From Prevotellaceae bacterium (lineage in GTDB: Bacteria > Bacteroidota > Bacteroidia > Bacteroidales > UBA932), in assembly GCA_031279735.1 (NCBI GenBank), contig JAITHX010000238.1:1-15103 (forward strand): a stretch of 15,103 bases of DNA. The letters are read 5' to 3'. The notes under the pieces are model-generated. The model did no database searches, had not been told where the DNA came from, and saw only the letters and a list, made by a program, of their open reading frames with translations. A program made the translations under genes and the position numbers. Below, piece by piece: positions 1 to 7,185 of this stretch. Within the stretch, counting starts at the first letter, position 1. Every line of letters begins with the position of its first letter.

Positions 1-146
1 AAAGGACGCGAAGCCCTTGCGTTCTCTGCGAAGCCTCTGCGCCCTTAGCGGTTAAAAAAACACCGCAACGCGGTGAAAAACGGGAGGAAGATTTTAAAGA
101 TTGATACGGGATTTTGGACGCCCCACCCCATACCCTATCATACCCC
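1..146 (+). repeat. Dispersed repeat copy R1, cut by the window edge
   Basis: Positions 1-117 match the R3 copy beginning at 7199 with an offset of 7198; I count four mismatches (27, 60, 62, 101). The order of parts is a GC-rich segment (1-50), an A run (54-60), a perfect 6-bp hairpin with a 3-nt loop (61-75), an AT-rich stretch around 88-100, and a tail of short tandem units of the type TACCCTATCA (about 131-146). Read on the - strand, the hairpin is followed by seven T, like an intrinsic terminator. The first base of the window lies only 3 nt inside the start of the matching R3 arm, so an inverted partner may lie just outside, as for R2/R3. No ORF in it looks real. Confidence 0.88.
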
Positions 147-156
147 ATAAATTTCG

Positions 157-164
157 TACTTTTG
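157..164 (+). promoter_or_regulatory. Candidate -7 promoter box for the phosphoesterase gene
   Basis: TACTTTTG matches the Bacteroidetes sigma -7 consensus TAnnTTTG exactly and lies 73 nt before the ATG at 237. No convincing TTTG -33 box is visible, so the call rests on the -7 box and its position just outside repeat R1. Confidence 0.45.
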
Positions 165-236
165 CATCCGCGAATTTAACGGACAATTGAATATTAGATA
201 TAAACGAACTGTTATCAAATTTAAAACACATAAATA

Positions 237-1103
237 ATGAAAGTAAGATTTCTTTTGACTGCCGCTCTTGCGGTGTTTTTTTCGTTCTCGCCGGCTCTCG
301 CGAGGGACAAGGGAACTAAACTTCGTTTCGCTTTCGCGACCGACGTACACATGAACGCGGGGTACACCGAAAACAGACTCGAAAGGTTTAAACTCGCTCT
401 GAGTAAAATCAAGGAGGAGAATGTGGATTTCATCGTCTTCGGGGGCGATCTCAACGATGTCAGCAGCGCGGAGAACTATCACGATCGGGAGACTTCGGAA
501 AAGCTCTTCGAAGTGTTCAAAAAGACGGTCGAGGCGACGGGCTTGGAGTATTATCCCGCCATCGGCAATCACGACAGGTTTTTCGACGGATGCACGGATT
601 GCGACGGCGCGGAAATGTACGAACGGTTTTTCGGCAAGTCGTATCGAACGTTCGAGAAGGCGGGCGTGCGTTTCTTTATCCTCAATTCGGTGCAGAAGCG
701 CAAGGGCGCCAGCGGCTATTTCGTCGGCGAGGAACAGCTGGAATGGCTGAGGAACGAGCTTGCTTCGGTGCCGGCTTCAACGCCGGTGGTTGTTTCGACG
801 CATGTGCCGGTCTATTCGATGTACTATCCTGTTGTCGAGGGCAGATATGCCTTTCTCGACGTCATTGCGAACTATCGGGAGCTGCTCGATGCGTTCAAGG
901 CGCACAATCTTCGCCTCGTGCTTCAGGGACATCAGCATCTGCACGAGGAGCTGCTTTTGCAGGACGTTAATTATGTGACCGGCGGAGCGGTGTGCGCCAA
1001 CTGGTGGAAGGGCGAGCATCACGGAACGAAAGAGGGGTTTCTCGTGGTGGACGTCGATGAGAACAATCAGTTCTCGTGGAGTTACATAATTGTTAATTGT
1101 TAA
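237..1103 (+). CDS. Secreted calcineurin-like metallophosphoesterase
   Basis: The product is 288 aa. Residues 1-22 look like a signal peptide (charged MKVR, hydrophobic core, cleavage near ALA), so the enzyme is probably periplasmic or exported. The binuclear metal motifs of the calcineurin-like superfamily appear in order: DVH (D36, H38), GGD (D71), GNHD (N111, H112), STH (H189) and GHQH (H232, H234). The family hydrolyses phosphomonoesters or phosphodiesters; the substrate cannot be read from sequence. A cysteine pair at 119 and 122 lies in an insert after GNHD. The last residues (IIVNC) and the stop codon are encoded by 7-bp tandem repeats starting at 1087, so the C-terminus has probably been rewritten by the repeat. 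It is convergent with the nrnA-like gene and has no co-directional neighbour here. The start is the first ATG, directly before the signal peptide. Confidence 0.9.
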   Translation: MKVRFLLTAALAVFFSFSPALARDKGTKLRFAFATDVHMNAGYTENRLERFKLALSKIKEENVDFIVFGGDLNDVSSAENYHDRETSEKLFEVFKKTVEATGLEYYPAIGNHDRFFDGCTDCDGAEMYERFFGKSYRTFEKAGVRFFILNSVQKRKGASGYFVGEEQLEWLRNELASVPASTPVVVSTHVPVYSMYYPVVEGRYAFLDVIANYRELLDAFKAHNLRLVLQGHQHLHEELLLQDVNYVTGGAVCANWWKGEHHGTKEGFLVVDVDENNQFSWSYIIVNC

Positions 1104-1212
1104 TTGTTAATTGTTAATTGTTAATGCCTGTCGGACGGGCGGAGTGAGACGGAGACACTGAGCCGGAAGGCATTAACAATTAACAATTAACCATTAACCA
1201 TTAACCATTAAC
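1087..1212. repeat. Inverted arrays of 7-bp tandem repeats around a GC-rich core
   Basis: The left array is five exact TAATTGT units (1087-1121). The right array is two ATTAACA units, three ATTAACC units and a partial unit (1172-1212). The arrays are in inverted orientation around a GC-rich core (1125-1171). The left array encodes the end and stop of the phosphoesterase (TAA at 1101-1103) and the right one encodes the stop of the nrnA-like gene (TTA at 1208-1210). It looks like a small palindromic intergenic element rather than coding sequence. Confidence 0.9.
1108..1189. terminator. Candidate bidirectional terminator stem-loop
   Basis: 1108-1129 and 1168-1189 are perfectly complementary over 22 bp, with a 38-nt loop (1130-1167). 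The structure sits between two convergent genes, where a shared terminator is expected. The distal part of the stem is AT-rich and its top (GCCT/AGGC) is GC-rich. There is no classical T run, so a terminator role is inferred from position and stem strength. Confidence 0.5.
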
Positions 1213-2230
1213 TTTCGATTCTCAATTTCGGCAGTATGGATTTGAACAGAGCGATGGATTCGTTCATCGGGGCGAAGATCTTGCCTCCGGATGCGTTTTT
1301 GTGTCCTCCGCCGTTGAAGTACTTGCGGGCTACCGAATCGACGGAGAAGTTGCCGACTGATCTGAGCGACAATTTTATGAACTCGTCCTTGCTTTCGACG
1401 AAGAAGACAGAGAAGATCACTCCCTTTATGCCGAGCGGGATGTTGACGAATCCTTCGGTGTCGCCCGGCTCGAAGCGGAAGCGGTCGAGTTCTTCGCGGG
1501 TCAGGCTCATGATGGCGGTGCGGTGTTCGGGCAGGACTTCCATTTTGTTTGACAGGCAATGCGCCATGAGCCTCATGCGATGTTCCGAGAAGTTGCTGTA
1601 AACGAGGGCGTGAATCTTCGCGCGGTCGATTCCGCACTCCATCAGGTCGGCGGCGAGGCGGAACAGGTCGGGGTCGCAGCTGTGGGCAAAGGCTCCCGTA
1701 TCGGTCATAATGCCGGCGTAGAGAGCTTCGGCAATGCGGGGAGCGACGCGGTTGACGCCGGTTGTCGCGCGGATTATTCGATAAACTATTTCGCTGGTGC
1801 TGCTTGCGGCGACTTTCGAGAACGCGAGGTCGAAGCCCCGCTCGACGGTACCTATATGGTGGTCGATAAGCACTTTCTTCGGATTCAGGGTTTCGAGGAA
1901 TCGACCGAGCGCGTCGAGACGCGAAAGACTGTTGAAGTCAAGGCAGAAGAGCAGTTCGGCGCCGGCGAGCGTCTCCTCGCATTTCTTTCTGTTGCCCGAA
2001 TAGACGAGTATGTCGCCGCTGCCTTCCATCCACTTGAGGAAGTCGGGGAAGGGGTTGGGGACTATGACGCGGGCGGCTTTTCCCCGTTCGCGGAGAAAAG
2101 CCTGCCATGCGAGCGAGGAGCCTATGGCGTCGCCGTCGGGGTTTACGTGGGTGATTATCGCTATTTCATTGCTTTGATCGATCAGGCGAAGGAGCGCTTC
2201 GATTTTCTCCGGTTTTAACTGTTCTGTCAT
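1208..2230 (-). CDS. nrnA: DHH/DHHA1 phosphoesterase, NrnA-like (oligoribonuclease / pAp phosphatase)
   Basis: The product is 340 aa, the usual NrnA length. The DHH domain shows THVNPDGDA (H28, D32, D34), CLDFNS (D98), IDHH (D123, H124, H125) and MTDTGAF (D177). The DHHA1 substrate-binding domain ends with GGGHKNASGG (307-316). NrnA-type enzymes are cytoplasmic Mn-dependent nucleases that degrade short RNA (nano-RNA) and in many species dephosphorylate pAp; some relatives cleave pApA from c-di-AMP. That last activity would fit the cdaA gene in the same unit, but sequence alone does not decide the substrate. It is the last gene of the - strand unit, 24 nt after the zinc peptidase gene. The stop codon lies inside the heptamer repeat array. 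Confidence 0.88.
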   Translation of the reverse strand: MTEQLKPEKIEALLRLIDQSNEIAIITHVNPDGDAIGSSLAWQAFLRERGKAARVIVPNPFPDFLKWMEGSGDILVYSGNRKKCEETLAGAELLFCLDFNSLSRLDALGRFLETLNPKKVLIDHHIGTVERGFDLAFSKVAASSTSEIVYRIIRATTGVNRVAPRIAEALYAGIMTDTGAFAHSCDPDLFRLAADLMECGIDRAKIHALVYSNFSEHRMRLMAHCLSNKMEVLPEHRTAIMSLTREELDRFRFEPGDTEGFVNIPLGIKGVIFSVFFVESKDEFIKLSLRSVGNFSVDSVARKYFNGGGHKNASGGKIFAPMNESIALFKSILPKLRIES

Positions 2231-2254
2231 TGTTTCCGTGTTCGTGGGGTATTT

Positions 2255-2938
2255 TCAGTTTCTTCTCCGAGAGTTGAGGAATATCATGATGTAGTACACC
2301 AGAGTGGCGAGCGAGCCGAGAGCGGCTATCACGTAGGTGTATGCGGCGGTGCGCAGCGCGTCCTTCGCGGCGGGCGCGGTGCGGGCGTCGGCTATCCTCG
2401 TTCGTTCGAGCCATGCTATGGCGCGCCGGCTTGCGTTGATTTCCACAGGCAGGGTGACGATGCTGAACAGCGTGGTGAGGGCGAACAGAATTATGCCCGC
2501 GAGCAGGAGGAAGGGGAAGATATGCACCGTAAGTATGCCGGCGAGCAGTATCCACTGCACGTAGCGCGAGGAGATATTGACGACGGGCACGAGCCTCGAT
2601 CGCATCGTGAGCCACGGATAGGCGGTGGCGTGCTGCACGGCATGACCGCACTCGTGGGCGGCAACGGCGGCGGCGGCGATGTTTCTGCCGGAGTAAACAT
2701 CGGTGCTGAGATTAACGGTTTTGTCGATGGGGTGATAATGGTCGGTGAGCTGCCCTGCGACGGATTTGACGGCAACGTCGCGTATGCCGCTGTCGGCAAG
2801 CATCCGTTCGGCTATTTCCTTGCCCGACATGCCCGAAGGCAGGGCTATCTTCGAGTATTTCTCGAATTTGCTTTTCAGCGACGCTCCAATAAGGTAGCTC
2901 GCAAGCGCCACAATGGCGAAGATGATGTATATTCCCAT
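2255..2938 (-). CDS. Membrane zinc metallopeptidase, YugP family
   Basis: The product is 227 aa, typical of the family (Zn_peptidase_2). An N-terminal transmembrane helix (about 3-20) is followed by a soluble segment containing the zinc motif HECGH (95-99) within AAHECGHAVQH. Two further hydrophobic stretches lie at about 127-155 and 196-219. Family members are membrane-anchored peptidases with unknown natural substrates. The gene lies between pyrI (31 nt upstream, a spacer filled with 13-bp repeats) and the nrnA-like gene (24 nt downstream), so it is probably co-transcribed with both. The start is the first ATG, directly before the membrane helix. Confidence 0.88.
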   Translation of the reverse strand: MGIYIIFAIVALASYLIGASLKSKFEKYSKIALPSGMSGKEIAERMLADSGIRDVAVKSVAGQLTDHYHPIDKTVNLSTDVYSGRNIAAAAVAAHECGHAVQHATAYPWLTMRSRLVPVVNISSRYVQWILLAGILTVHIFPFLLLAGIILFALTTLFSIVTLPVEINASRRAIAWLERTRIADARTAPAAKDALRTAAYTYVIAALGSLATLVYYIMIFLNSRRRN

Positions 2939-2940
2939 AC

Positions 2941-2979
2941 TGTTTACTGTATTTGTTTATTGTATTTGTTTATTGTATT
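2941..2979. repeat. Three 13-bp tandem repeats at the pyrI / peptidase junction
   Basis: There are three units of TGTTTATTGTATT on the + strand (2941-2953, 2954-2966, 2967-2979), the first with one C for T. The array holds the pyrI stop codon (2970-2972) and almost the whole spacer before the peptidase ATG at 2938. A copy-number change would alter the spacer by 13 nt. Confidence 0.9.
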
Positions 2980-3446
2980 TCAAAATGTTCCTGGTCTATG
3001 TGCTTTTCGCAGTAGCGGCATTGCATCACGAGAGGCGAATCGGTCACTTTCTTGAATTTCGTGGCTATATGTTCGTGGTTCGTGACGCATCGCGGGTTGA
3101 TGCATCGGAGAATGTTTTCGACCGTGTCCGGCACCCTGACGGTGCATTTGTCGGCAACATTGTAGTTGCGGATCACGCTCAGTTTGGCGTCGGGAGCGAT
3201 AAGGGCTATCCGGTTCACCTCGTCGATGGTGAAGAACCGGTCGGCTACCTTGACTATCGCCTTTCGTCCGAGTTTCTTGCTTTCGAGATTCATCCCGAAA
3301 GTGATCTGGTTTTCGCAGTTCTCCAGATCAAGGATGGCTATCACCTTGAACAGAGCGCTGGAAGGGATGCGGTCTATCACCGTTCCGTCCTTGATGGCTT
3401 TCACGATGAGTTCCTTTTCGGAGGTCTTGTCGTTATTTTTCGTCAT
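2970..3446 (-). CDS. pyrI: Aspartate carbamoyltransferase regulatory chain
   Basis: The product is 158 aa from the chosen start, about the usual PyrI length. PyrI binds CTP or ATP through its N-terminal domain and, through a C-terminal zinc domain, docks on the catalytic PyrB trimers, giving feedback control of pyrimidine synthesis. The zinc ligands are present with the normal spacing: C115 and C120 (CINPRC), then C143 and C146 (CRYC). The N-terminal part (AIKDGTVIDRIP, 17-28) is typical. The ATG at 3446 lies one base after the pssA stop (TGA-A-ATG), which suggests translational coupling; the reading frame is also open to 3494 inside pssA, but the extra 16 residues are not family-like. No pyrB is in the window, although the two subunits are commonly adjacent. 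Confidence 0.93.
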   Translation of the reverse strand: MTKNNDKTSEKELIVKAIKDGTVIDRIPSSALFKVIAILDLENCENQITFGMNLESKKLGRKAIVKVADRFFTIDEVNRIALIAPDAKLSVIRNYNVADKCTVRVPDTVENILRCINPRCVTNHEHIATKFKKVTDSPLVMQCRYCEKHIDQEHFEIQ

Positions 3447-3447
3447 T

Positions 3448-4131
3448 TCAGTATTGTTTTGTTTTGTTTCGCGCGATTGCAGACAGGAGGACATAGAGCG
3501 CTATCGCCGGGAACAGTCCCCTGATTCCCAGCAGCGCGACAAACGTCGCCGTCCCTATCGCCTGCAGCAGGCGGAGCGCGTTCGCGAAGTCGAGCTTCAG
3601 CGCGCTGCGCTTCACCTTGAGCGAGAACATCGGCAGGCTGCACACAAGCAGAAAGCACAGCGCCGGAACGAGCAGCGGAACGAAGCGCGCCGCGGCGAAC
3701 GGAACGTCGAACGCCGCCCCGCAAACGGCGAGCGCGCTTGCGGGAGTGGGCAGTCCGACGAATGAACTCGTCTGCCGTTCGTCGATGTTGAACTTGGCGA
3801 GTCGCAGAGCCGAGAAGACGGCGAGGAGGAATGCCCCGCAGGATACGGCTATCGGCAGTCCCGACGCGGCTGCCAGACGATAGACTATCGCCGAGGGCGC
3901 TATGCCGAAAGTGGCGAGGTCGGCGAGCGAATCGAGCTGCAGTCCGAGCGGCGACTGTACGCCGAGCAGTCGGGCTACGAATCCGTCGCAGAAGTCGAAC
4001 GCCGCGCCCGCGAGGATGAAATACACCGCCGTGTTCGCGGAACCCTCGAACGCGGCAACCGTGGCGAGGCATCCGCAGAAGAGGTTGCACAGAGTGATGG
4101 CGTTGGGCGCCGCTTTGATTAATTTGCGCAT
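3448..4131 (-). CDS. pssA: CDP-diacylglycerol-serine O-phosphatidyltransferase
   Basis: The product is 227 aa. It carries a complete CDP-alcohol phosphatidyltransferase signature, D-x2-D-G-x2-A-R-x8-G-x3-D-x3-D, at residues 46-71 (D46, D49, G50, A53, R54, G63, D67, D71). Several hydrophobic helices surround it (about 10-28, 33-45, 77-110, 145-170, 190-220), as expected for an inner-membrane enzyme. By family it makes phosphatidylserine from CDP-diacylglycerol and serine, the precursor of phosphatidylethanolamine. The length and N-terminus (PNAITLCNLFCG) favour PssA over PgsA. It follows the DUF1573 gene by 43 nt and precedes pyrI by one base. Confidence 0.9.
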   Translation of the reverse strand: MRKLIKAAPNAITLCNLFCGCLATVAAFEGSANTAVYFILAGAAFDFCDGFVARLLGVQSPLGLQLDSLADLATFGIAPSAIVYRLAAASGLPIAVSCGAFLLAVFSALRLAKFNIDERQTSSFVGLPTPASALAVCGAAFDVPFAAARFVPLLVPALCFLLVCSLPMFSLKVKRSALKLDFANALRLLQAIGTATFVALLGIRGLFPAIALYVLLSAIARNKTKQY

Positions 4132-4174
4132 ATTGGGAAGTTATCGGTTTGAACGAGTGTGAACGGCAGCGCGG

Positions 4175-5236
4175 TTACTCCACCGTTCCCGTCATATACA
4201 GCACGATTTGCCGCTGCTTCGGCGAATTTGCCGTGACCGTTATCTCGTAAAACTTCGTTCCCGCTTCGGCAGGCGCAACGAGTTCCGCCTTCAGGACGGC
4301 ACTCTTCCCCGGCCTGATTGTAGTTTCGGCAAGCACGGGCTTGAGACAGTCGCAGTTCGAGCCTACTTTGCGAATCAGCAGGTCGGTCTTGCCTTCGTTC
4401 TTCAGCTCGAAGTCGCCCGTGACCTTTTCGCCTTTTTTGACAGTGTTGAACTTGTGAGTGGTCTGTGCAACTTTCAGCACAGGCGCTTTTTCGAGTTCCG
4501 CCGGCGTGAGCTTCGAGAAATCCTCCTCGATGTTTGCCCGTATCTTGAGAGTTCTCTTCACTTTCGATACGCGGACGCTCAGCTCGTCGGTCACCGGACC
4601 GAACTCTCCGCGTTTTGCGGCATTGTAGGTGCATTTGATTGTCGCCTTGCCTCCGGCGGGGATGCTGACCGGATCGGAGACTATGCTGACGTGAGCCGGA
4701 ACATTGTCGAAATGCACCACCGCGGGGATAGAGCCTGTGTTCAACGCTTCGAGGTTGTCCGTTTTAGTTCCCGACGACAGCACTCGATAGAAATCCAGCG
4801 TTCCGCTCTTGAGACGCAGCGCATCGACGGCGAAGGGGTACTCCTCTTCCGTGGTCTTGACCTTTGCCGCCACGTTGCCGGAGATGTAAAGCACTGTGCG
4901 TTCGGGCTGGGCGTTGGTTATCACCGTGAGGTTCTTGTCGAATCGCCCCGGTCGTCCGGCGGGGCTGAACGTAGCCTTCACCACGCCCGATTTGCCGGGC
5001 ATCACCGGTTCCTTAGTCCAGTCGGGCGAAGTGCATCCGCAGGACGTTTCCACGTTTTTTATCACCAGCGGAGCGTTGCCCGTGTTTTTGAACGTGAAGA
5101 CGTGCGACACGTCGCCGTCGGCTTCCTTGATGTTGCCGAACTCGTGTTTGGTTGCGGCAAACGTGATTTTCACTTGAGCGCAGGCAAGCGTCGTCGCCAT
5201 GCAGAACAGTGTGAAAGATAATGCTATTTTCTTCAT
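4175..5236 (-). CDS. Exported DUF1573-repeat protein
   Basis: The product is 353 aa. Residues 1-20 form a signal peptide; cleavage after ACA is likely, and the cysteine in that region fits a lipobox poorly. Two clear DUF1573 (immunoglobulin-like, ASH-type) modules are seen. The first (about 27-122) contains HEFGNIKEAD, NTGNAPLVI and the cysteine motif SCGCT (65-69). The last (about 258-353) contains HKFNTVKKGE, NEGKTDLLIRKV and NCDC (294-297). The middle region (about 136-235) looks like a related beta domain without the paired cysteines. The function of these exported proteins is unknown. An upstream in-frame ATG at 5323 would overlap cdaA and add a non-family leader; the ATG at 5236 sits right before the signal peptide and is preferred. 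The gap to cdaA is 13 nt. Confidence 0.87.
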   Translation of the reverse strand: MKKIALSFTLFCMATTLACAQVKITFAATKHEFGNIKEADGDVSHVFTFKNTGNAPLVIKNVETSCGCTSPDWTKEPVMPGKSGVVKATFSPAGRPGRFDKNLTVITNAQPERTVLYISGNVAAKVKTTEEEYPFAVDALRLKSGTLDFYRVLSSGTKTDNLEALNTGSIPAVVHFDNVPAHVSIVSDPVSIPAGGKATIKCTYNAAKRGEFGPVTDELSVRVSKVKRTLKIRANIEEDFSKLTPAELEKAPVLKVAQTTHKFNTVKKGEKVTGDFELKNEGKTDLLIRKVGSNCDCLKPVLAETTIRPGKSAVLKAELVAPAEAGTKFYEITVTANSPKQRQIVLYMTGTVE

Positions 5237-5249
5237 TTTCCTGTTGAAT

Positions 5250-6065
5250 TTAATCGTTTGACTTGTTTCCATTGTTGTCGGGCTTGTCGGATTTATCGGA
5301 TTTGTTTTCGAGCAGAGCGGCAAGTCTTTCGGGCGAAACGTCGGATTCGATTCTCCCGTCCTCGACGTATGAAATCCTGCCTGTTTCCTCCGACACGACT
5401 ATGGCTACGGCATCGGTTGCCTCGGTGACGCCAACCGCCGCGCGGTGACGCATGCCGAAGTGCGCCGGGATGTTGAAGTTTTCGCTCGACGGGAGGATGC
5501 AGCGGGCGGCGTGGATGCGGTTGTTGACCACAAGCACGGCGCCATCGTGAAGCGGGGAGTTCTTGAAGAATATGTTCTCAAGCAGTCGGGCGCTCACGTC
5601 GGCATTGATGGCGTCGCCGGTTTCGGCATAGATTTGCAGCGACGAGGAGCGCCCCACAACTATCAGCGCGCCGGTTTTTTTCTCCGCCATGCTCCGACAT
5701 GCATCAACAACGTTTTGGAGCGATACGTTCGCCATGCGGTGTTCGGTCTTGAAGAATCGCCCGACGAACGAGTTGCGCGGTCCCGTGAGGTATCTTGTCC
5801 CGATATGGAGCAGAAACCGCCGAATTTCCTGCTGAAAGAGGATAATCAGCGCGATAACGCCCACTTCCATAAACCGTCCGAGTATCATCGACGTGAGTTC
5901 CATCTTCAATTCCTTCACAAGACGGTAGCCTGCATAAACGAGTATGACGGCAATGAAGATGTTCATTGCAGCCGTCCCCTTTATCAGCTTGTATATTTGA
6001 TAGAGAAAGAAAGCGACGGTCAGTATGTCCGCCACGTCGATGAGCGAAAAGCCTATAAATCCCAT
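5250..6065 (-). CDS. cdaA: Membrane-bound diadenylate cyclase (CdaA/DacA type)
   Basis: The product is 271 aa. Transmembrane helices lie at about 10-27, 33-50 and 66-78, followed by a DAC (DisA_N) domain with the catalytic motifs DGA (174-176, in PLHDGAVLVV) and RHR (206-208, in GMRHRAAVG). It condenses two ATP into c-di-AMP at the cytoplasmic face. The C-terminal tail (about 255-271) is a low-complexity Asp/Lys/Asn stretch encoded by short imperfect DNA repeats. The ATG at 6065 overlaps the folP end by 13 nt; the same frame stays open to 6377, but that extension is arginine-rich shadow of folP and would remove the normal membrane start. folP next to cdaA is a familiar arrangement in this phylum. 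An NrnA-type DHH enzyme later in the unit could act on c-di-AMP breakdown products, which is inference. Confidence 0.93.
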   Translation of the reverse strand: MGFIGFSLIDVADILTVAFFLYQIYKLIKGTAAMNIFIAVILVYAGYRLVKELKMELTSMILGRFMEVGVIALIILFQQEIRRFLLHIGTRYLTGPRNSFVGRFFKTEHRMANVSLQNVVDACRSMAEKKTGALIVVGRSSSLQIYAETGDAINADVSARLLENIFFKNSPLHDGAVLVVNNRIHAARCILPSSENFNIPAHFGMRHRAAVGVTEATDAVAIVVSEETGRISYVEDGRIESDVSPERLAALLENKSDKSDKPDNNGNKSND

Positions 6066-6931
6066 TTCTCGTATTTTCCGGTTTCTTCGACCACCAGCAC
6101 CGCGTCGCGCGCCTGCTTCACGTCGTGCACCCTGAGAATGTCGGCGCCCTTTTGCAGCGCTATGGTTTGAGCGGCAAGGGTTGCAGCCGCAGTGTGTTCG
6201 GCATCCGTGCCGAGAAGACGCGAAAACATCGACTTGCGCGACAGCCCGACAAGCACCGGACAGCCGAACAGTTTCATTACGTCGAGACCCGCAAGCAGCC
6301 GGTAGTTGTCGTCGAACGTCTTTCCGAATCCGAATCCGGGGTCTATCACTATATCCTTTATGCCTGCCTGCATACATTCGTGCCGCCGGTTGGTGAAGAA
6401 CGCGGCAACGTCCGTCACCACATCCTCATACTCGCAGTTTTCGGGCTTCTGCATCTCGGCAGGCGTCGCCGAAGTGTGCATCGCTATGTAGGGCAGACCG
6501 AGTTCTGCCACCGCAGGAATCATGCCGGCGTCGAACATGCCGGCTGAAATATCGTTGACCATGAACGCGCCGAACTCGTCGAACAATCGCCGGACTATCT
6601 CCGCCCTGAAAGTGTCGATAGAGAGGAACGCTTCGGGAAAGTGACGCCGAACCGCCGATACAGCAGGACGCAACCGCCGATACTCCTCGTCGGCGGAAAT
6701 GTCGTCCGCTCCCGGTCGCGACGAATATGCGCCTATGTCGATGATTGACCCGCCTTCCTTAAGAATAGTTTCCGCCCTGACAACCGCCTCGCTTTCGTTC
6801 GACGCGCGACTCGGCGCATAAAACGAATCCGGCGTAACATTGAGTATTCCCATGACAAGCGGGCGAGAAAAGTCGATTAATCGTCCGTCGCAGTTAATCG
6901 TTTGTTTCTTGTAAAATATATCCATTTCCAT
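6053..6931 (-). CDS. folP: Dihydropteroate synthase
   Basis: The product is 292 aa, full length for the TIM-barrel enzyme that joins p-aminobenzoate to the pterin diphosphate in folate synthesis; it is the sulfonamide target. Motifs are MGILNVTPDSF (27-37), IDIGAYSSRPGA (64-75), SIDTF (104-108), VNDISAG (125-131), DPGFGFGKT (197-205), GLSRKS (229-234) and RVHDV (267-271). Small departures from the usual consensus are DIGA for DIGG and MHTSATP for MHxxGTP; key catalytic positions are kept. It is the first gene of the seven-gene unit. An in-frame ATG at 6925, two codons later, is an alternative start. The candidate promoter box at 6951-6958 would leave a very short 5' leader. Confidence 0.94.
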   Translation of the reverse strand: MEMDIFYKKQTINCDGRLIDFSRPLVMGILNVTPDSFYAPSRASNESEAVVRAETILKEGGSIIDIGAYSSRPGADDISADEEYRRLRPAVSAVRRHFPEAFLSIDTFRAEIVRRLFDEFGAFMVNDISAGMFDAGMIPAVAELGLPYIAMHTSATPAEMQKPENCEYEDVVTDVAAFFTNRRHECMQAGIKDIVIDPGFGFGKTFDDNYRLLAGLDVMKLFGCPVLVGLSRKSMFSRLLGTDAEHTAAATLAAQTIALQKGADILRVHDVKQARDAVLVVEETGKYEKWDL

Positions 6932-6950
6932 CCATTGCAGAAAAACGACG

Positions 6951-6958
6951 CAAAGTTA
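6951..6958 (-). promoter_or_regulatory. Candidate -7 promoter box for the folP-nrnA unit
   Basis: On the - strand this reads TAACTTTG, an exact TAnnTTTG match 19 nt before the folP ATG. No clear TTTG -33 box is seen. It is the only good candidate between repeat R2 and folP and would drive the whole seven-gene unit. Confidence 0.5.
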
Positions 6959-7056
6959 AGCTAAAAGTTTCCATTCACCATATTTTTCAGTTTGCTTTTA
7001 TACACACGCGGGAACGAAACGACCCCGCCGGAGGCGTGCGTGCAATATTCGTGCCA

Positions 7057-7185
7057 GGGTATTATGGGGTATGGGGCGGGGTGTCCAAAATACGGGGACA
7101 AGTCTTAAAATCTTCCTCCCTGCTTTCACCGCGTTGCGGTGTTTTTTATAAACGCGGAGGGCGCAAGGGCTTCGCGTCCTTTGCG
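7057..7185 (-). repeat. Dispersed repeat copy R2 (inverted)
   Basis: The reverse complement aligns with R1 and R3 along its length: the GGACGCGAAGCCCTTGCG segment, the CACCGC/GCGGTG hairpin, GGAGGAAGATTTTAA, TTTTGGAC and the TACCC-rich tail. It lacks about 22 nt found in the others (the part equivalent to 7229-7250). It lies head to head with R3. Together R2, R3 and their flanks fill the 414-nt gap between folP and rsmD (6932-7345). Between folP's promoter box and R2 (6959-7056) I see nothing recognisable. Confidence 0.88.
7127..7147 (+). terminator. Terminator-like hairpin within R2
   Basis: A perfect 6-bp stem CACCGC/GCGGTG with loop GTT (7127-7141) is followed by TTTTTT (7142-7147) on the + strand. 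It has intrinsic-terminator form, but no + strand gene reads into it here, so its role is uncertain. Confidence 0.5.

Noticed and set aside
1559..2218. Long + strand ORF of 219 codons opposite the nrnA-like gene
   Set aside because: It lies wholly antisense to a gene with complete DHH/DHHA1 motifs and shows no recognisable domain.
4208..5221. + strand ORF of 337 codons opposite the DUF1573 gene
   Set aside because: Antisense shadow; its sequence has no domain, whereas the - strand frame has a signal peptide and DUF1573 modules.
6066..6377. In-frame upstream extension of cdaA inside folP
   Set aside because: It is an arginine-rich shadow of folP; the ATG at 6065 starts just before the first membrane helix, as in the family.
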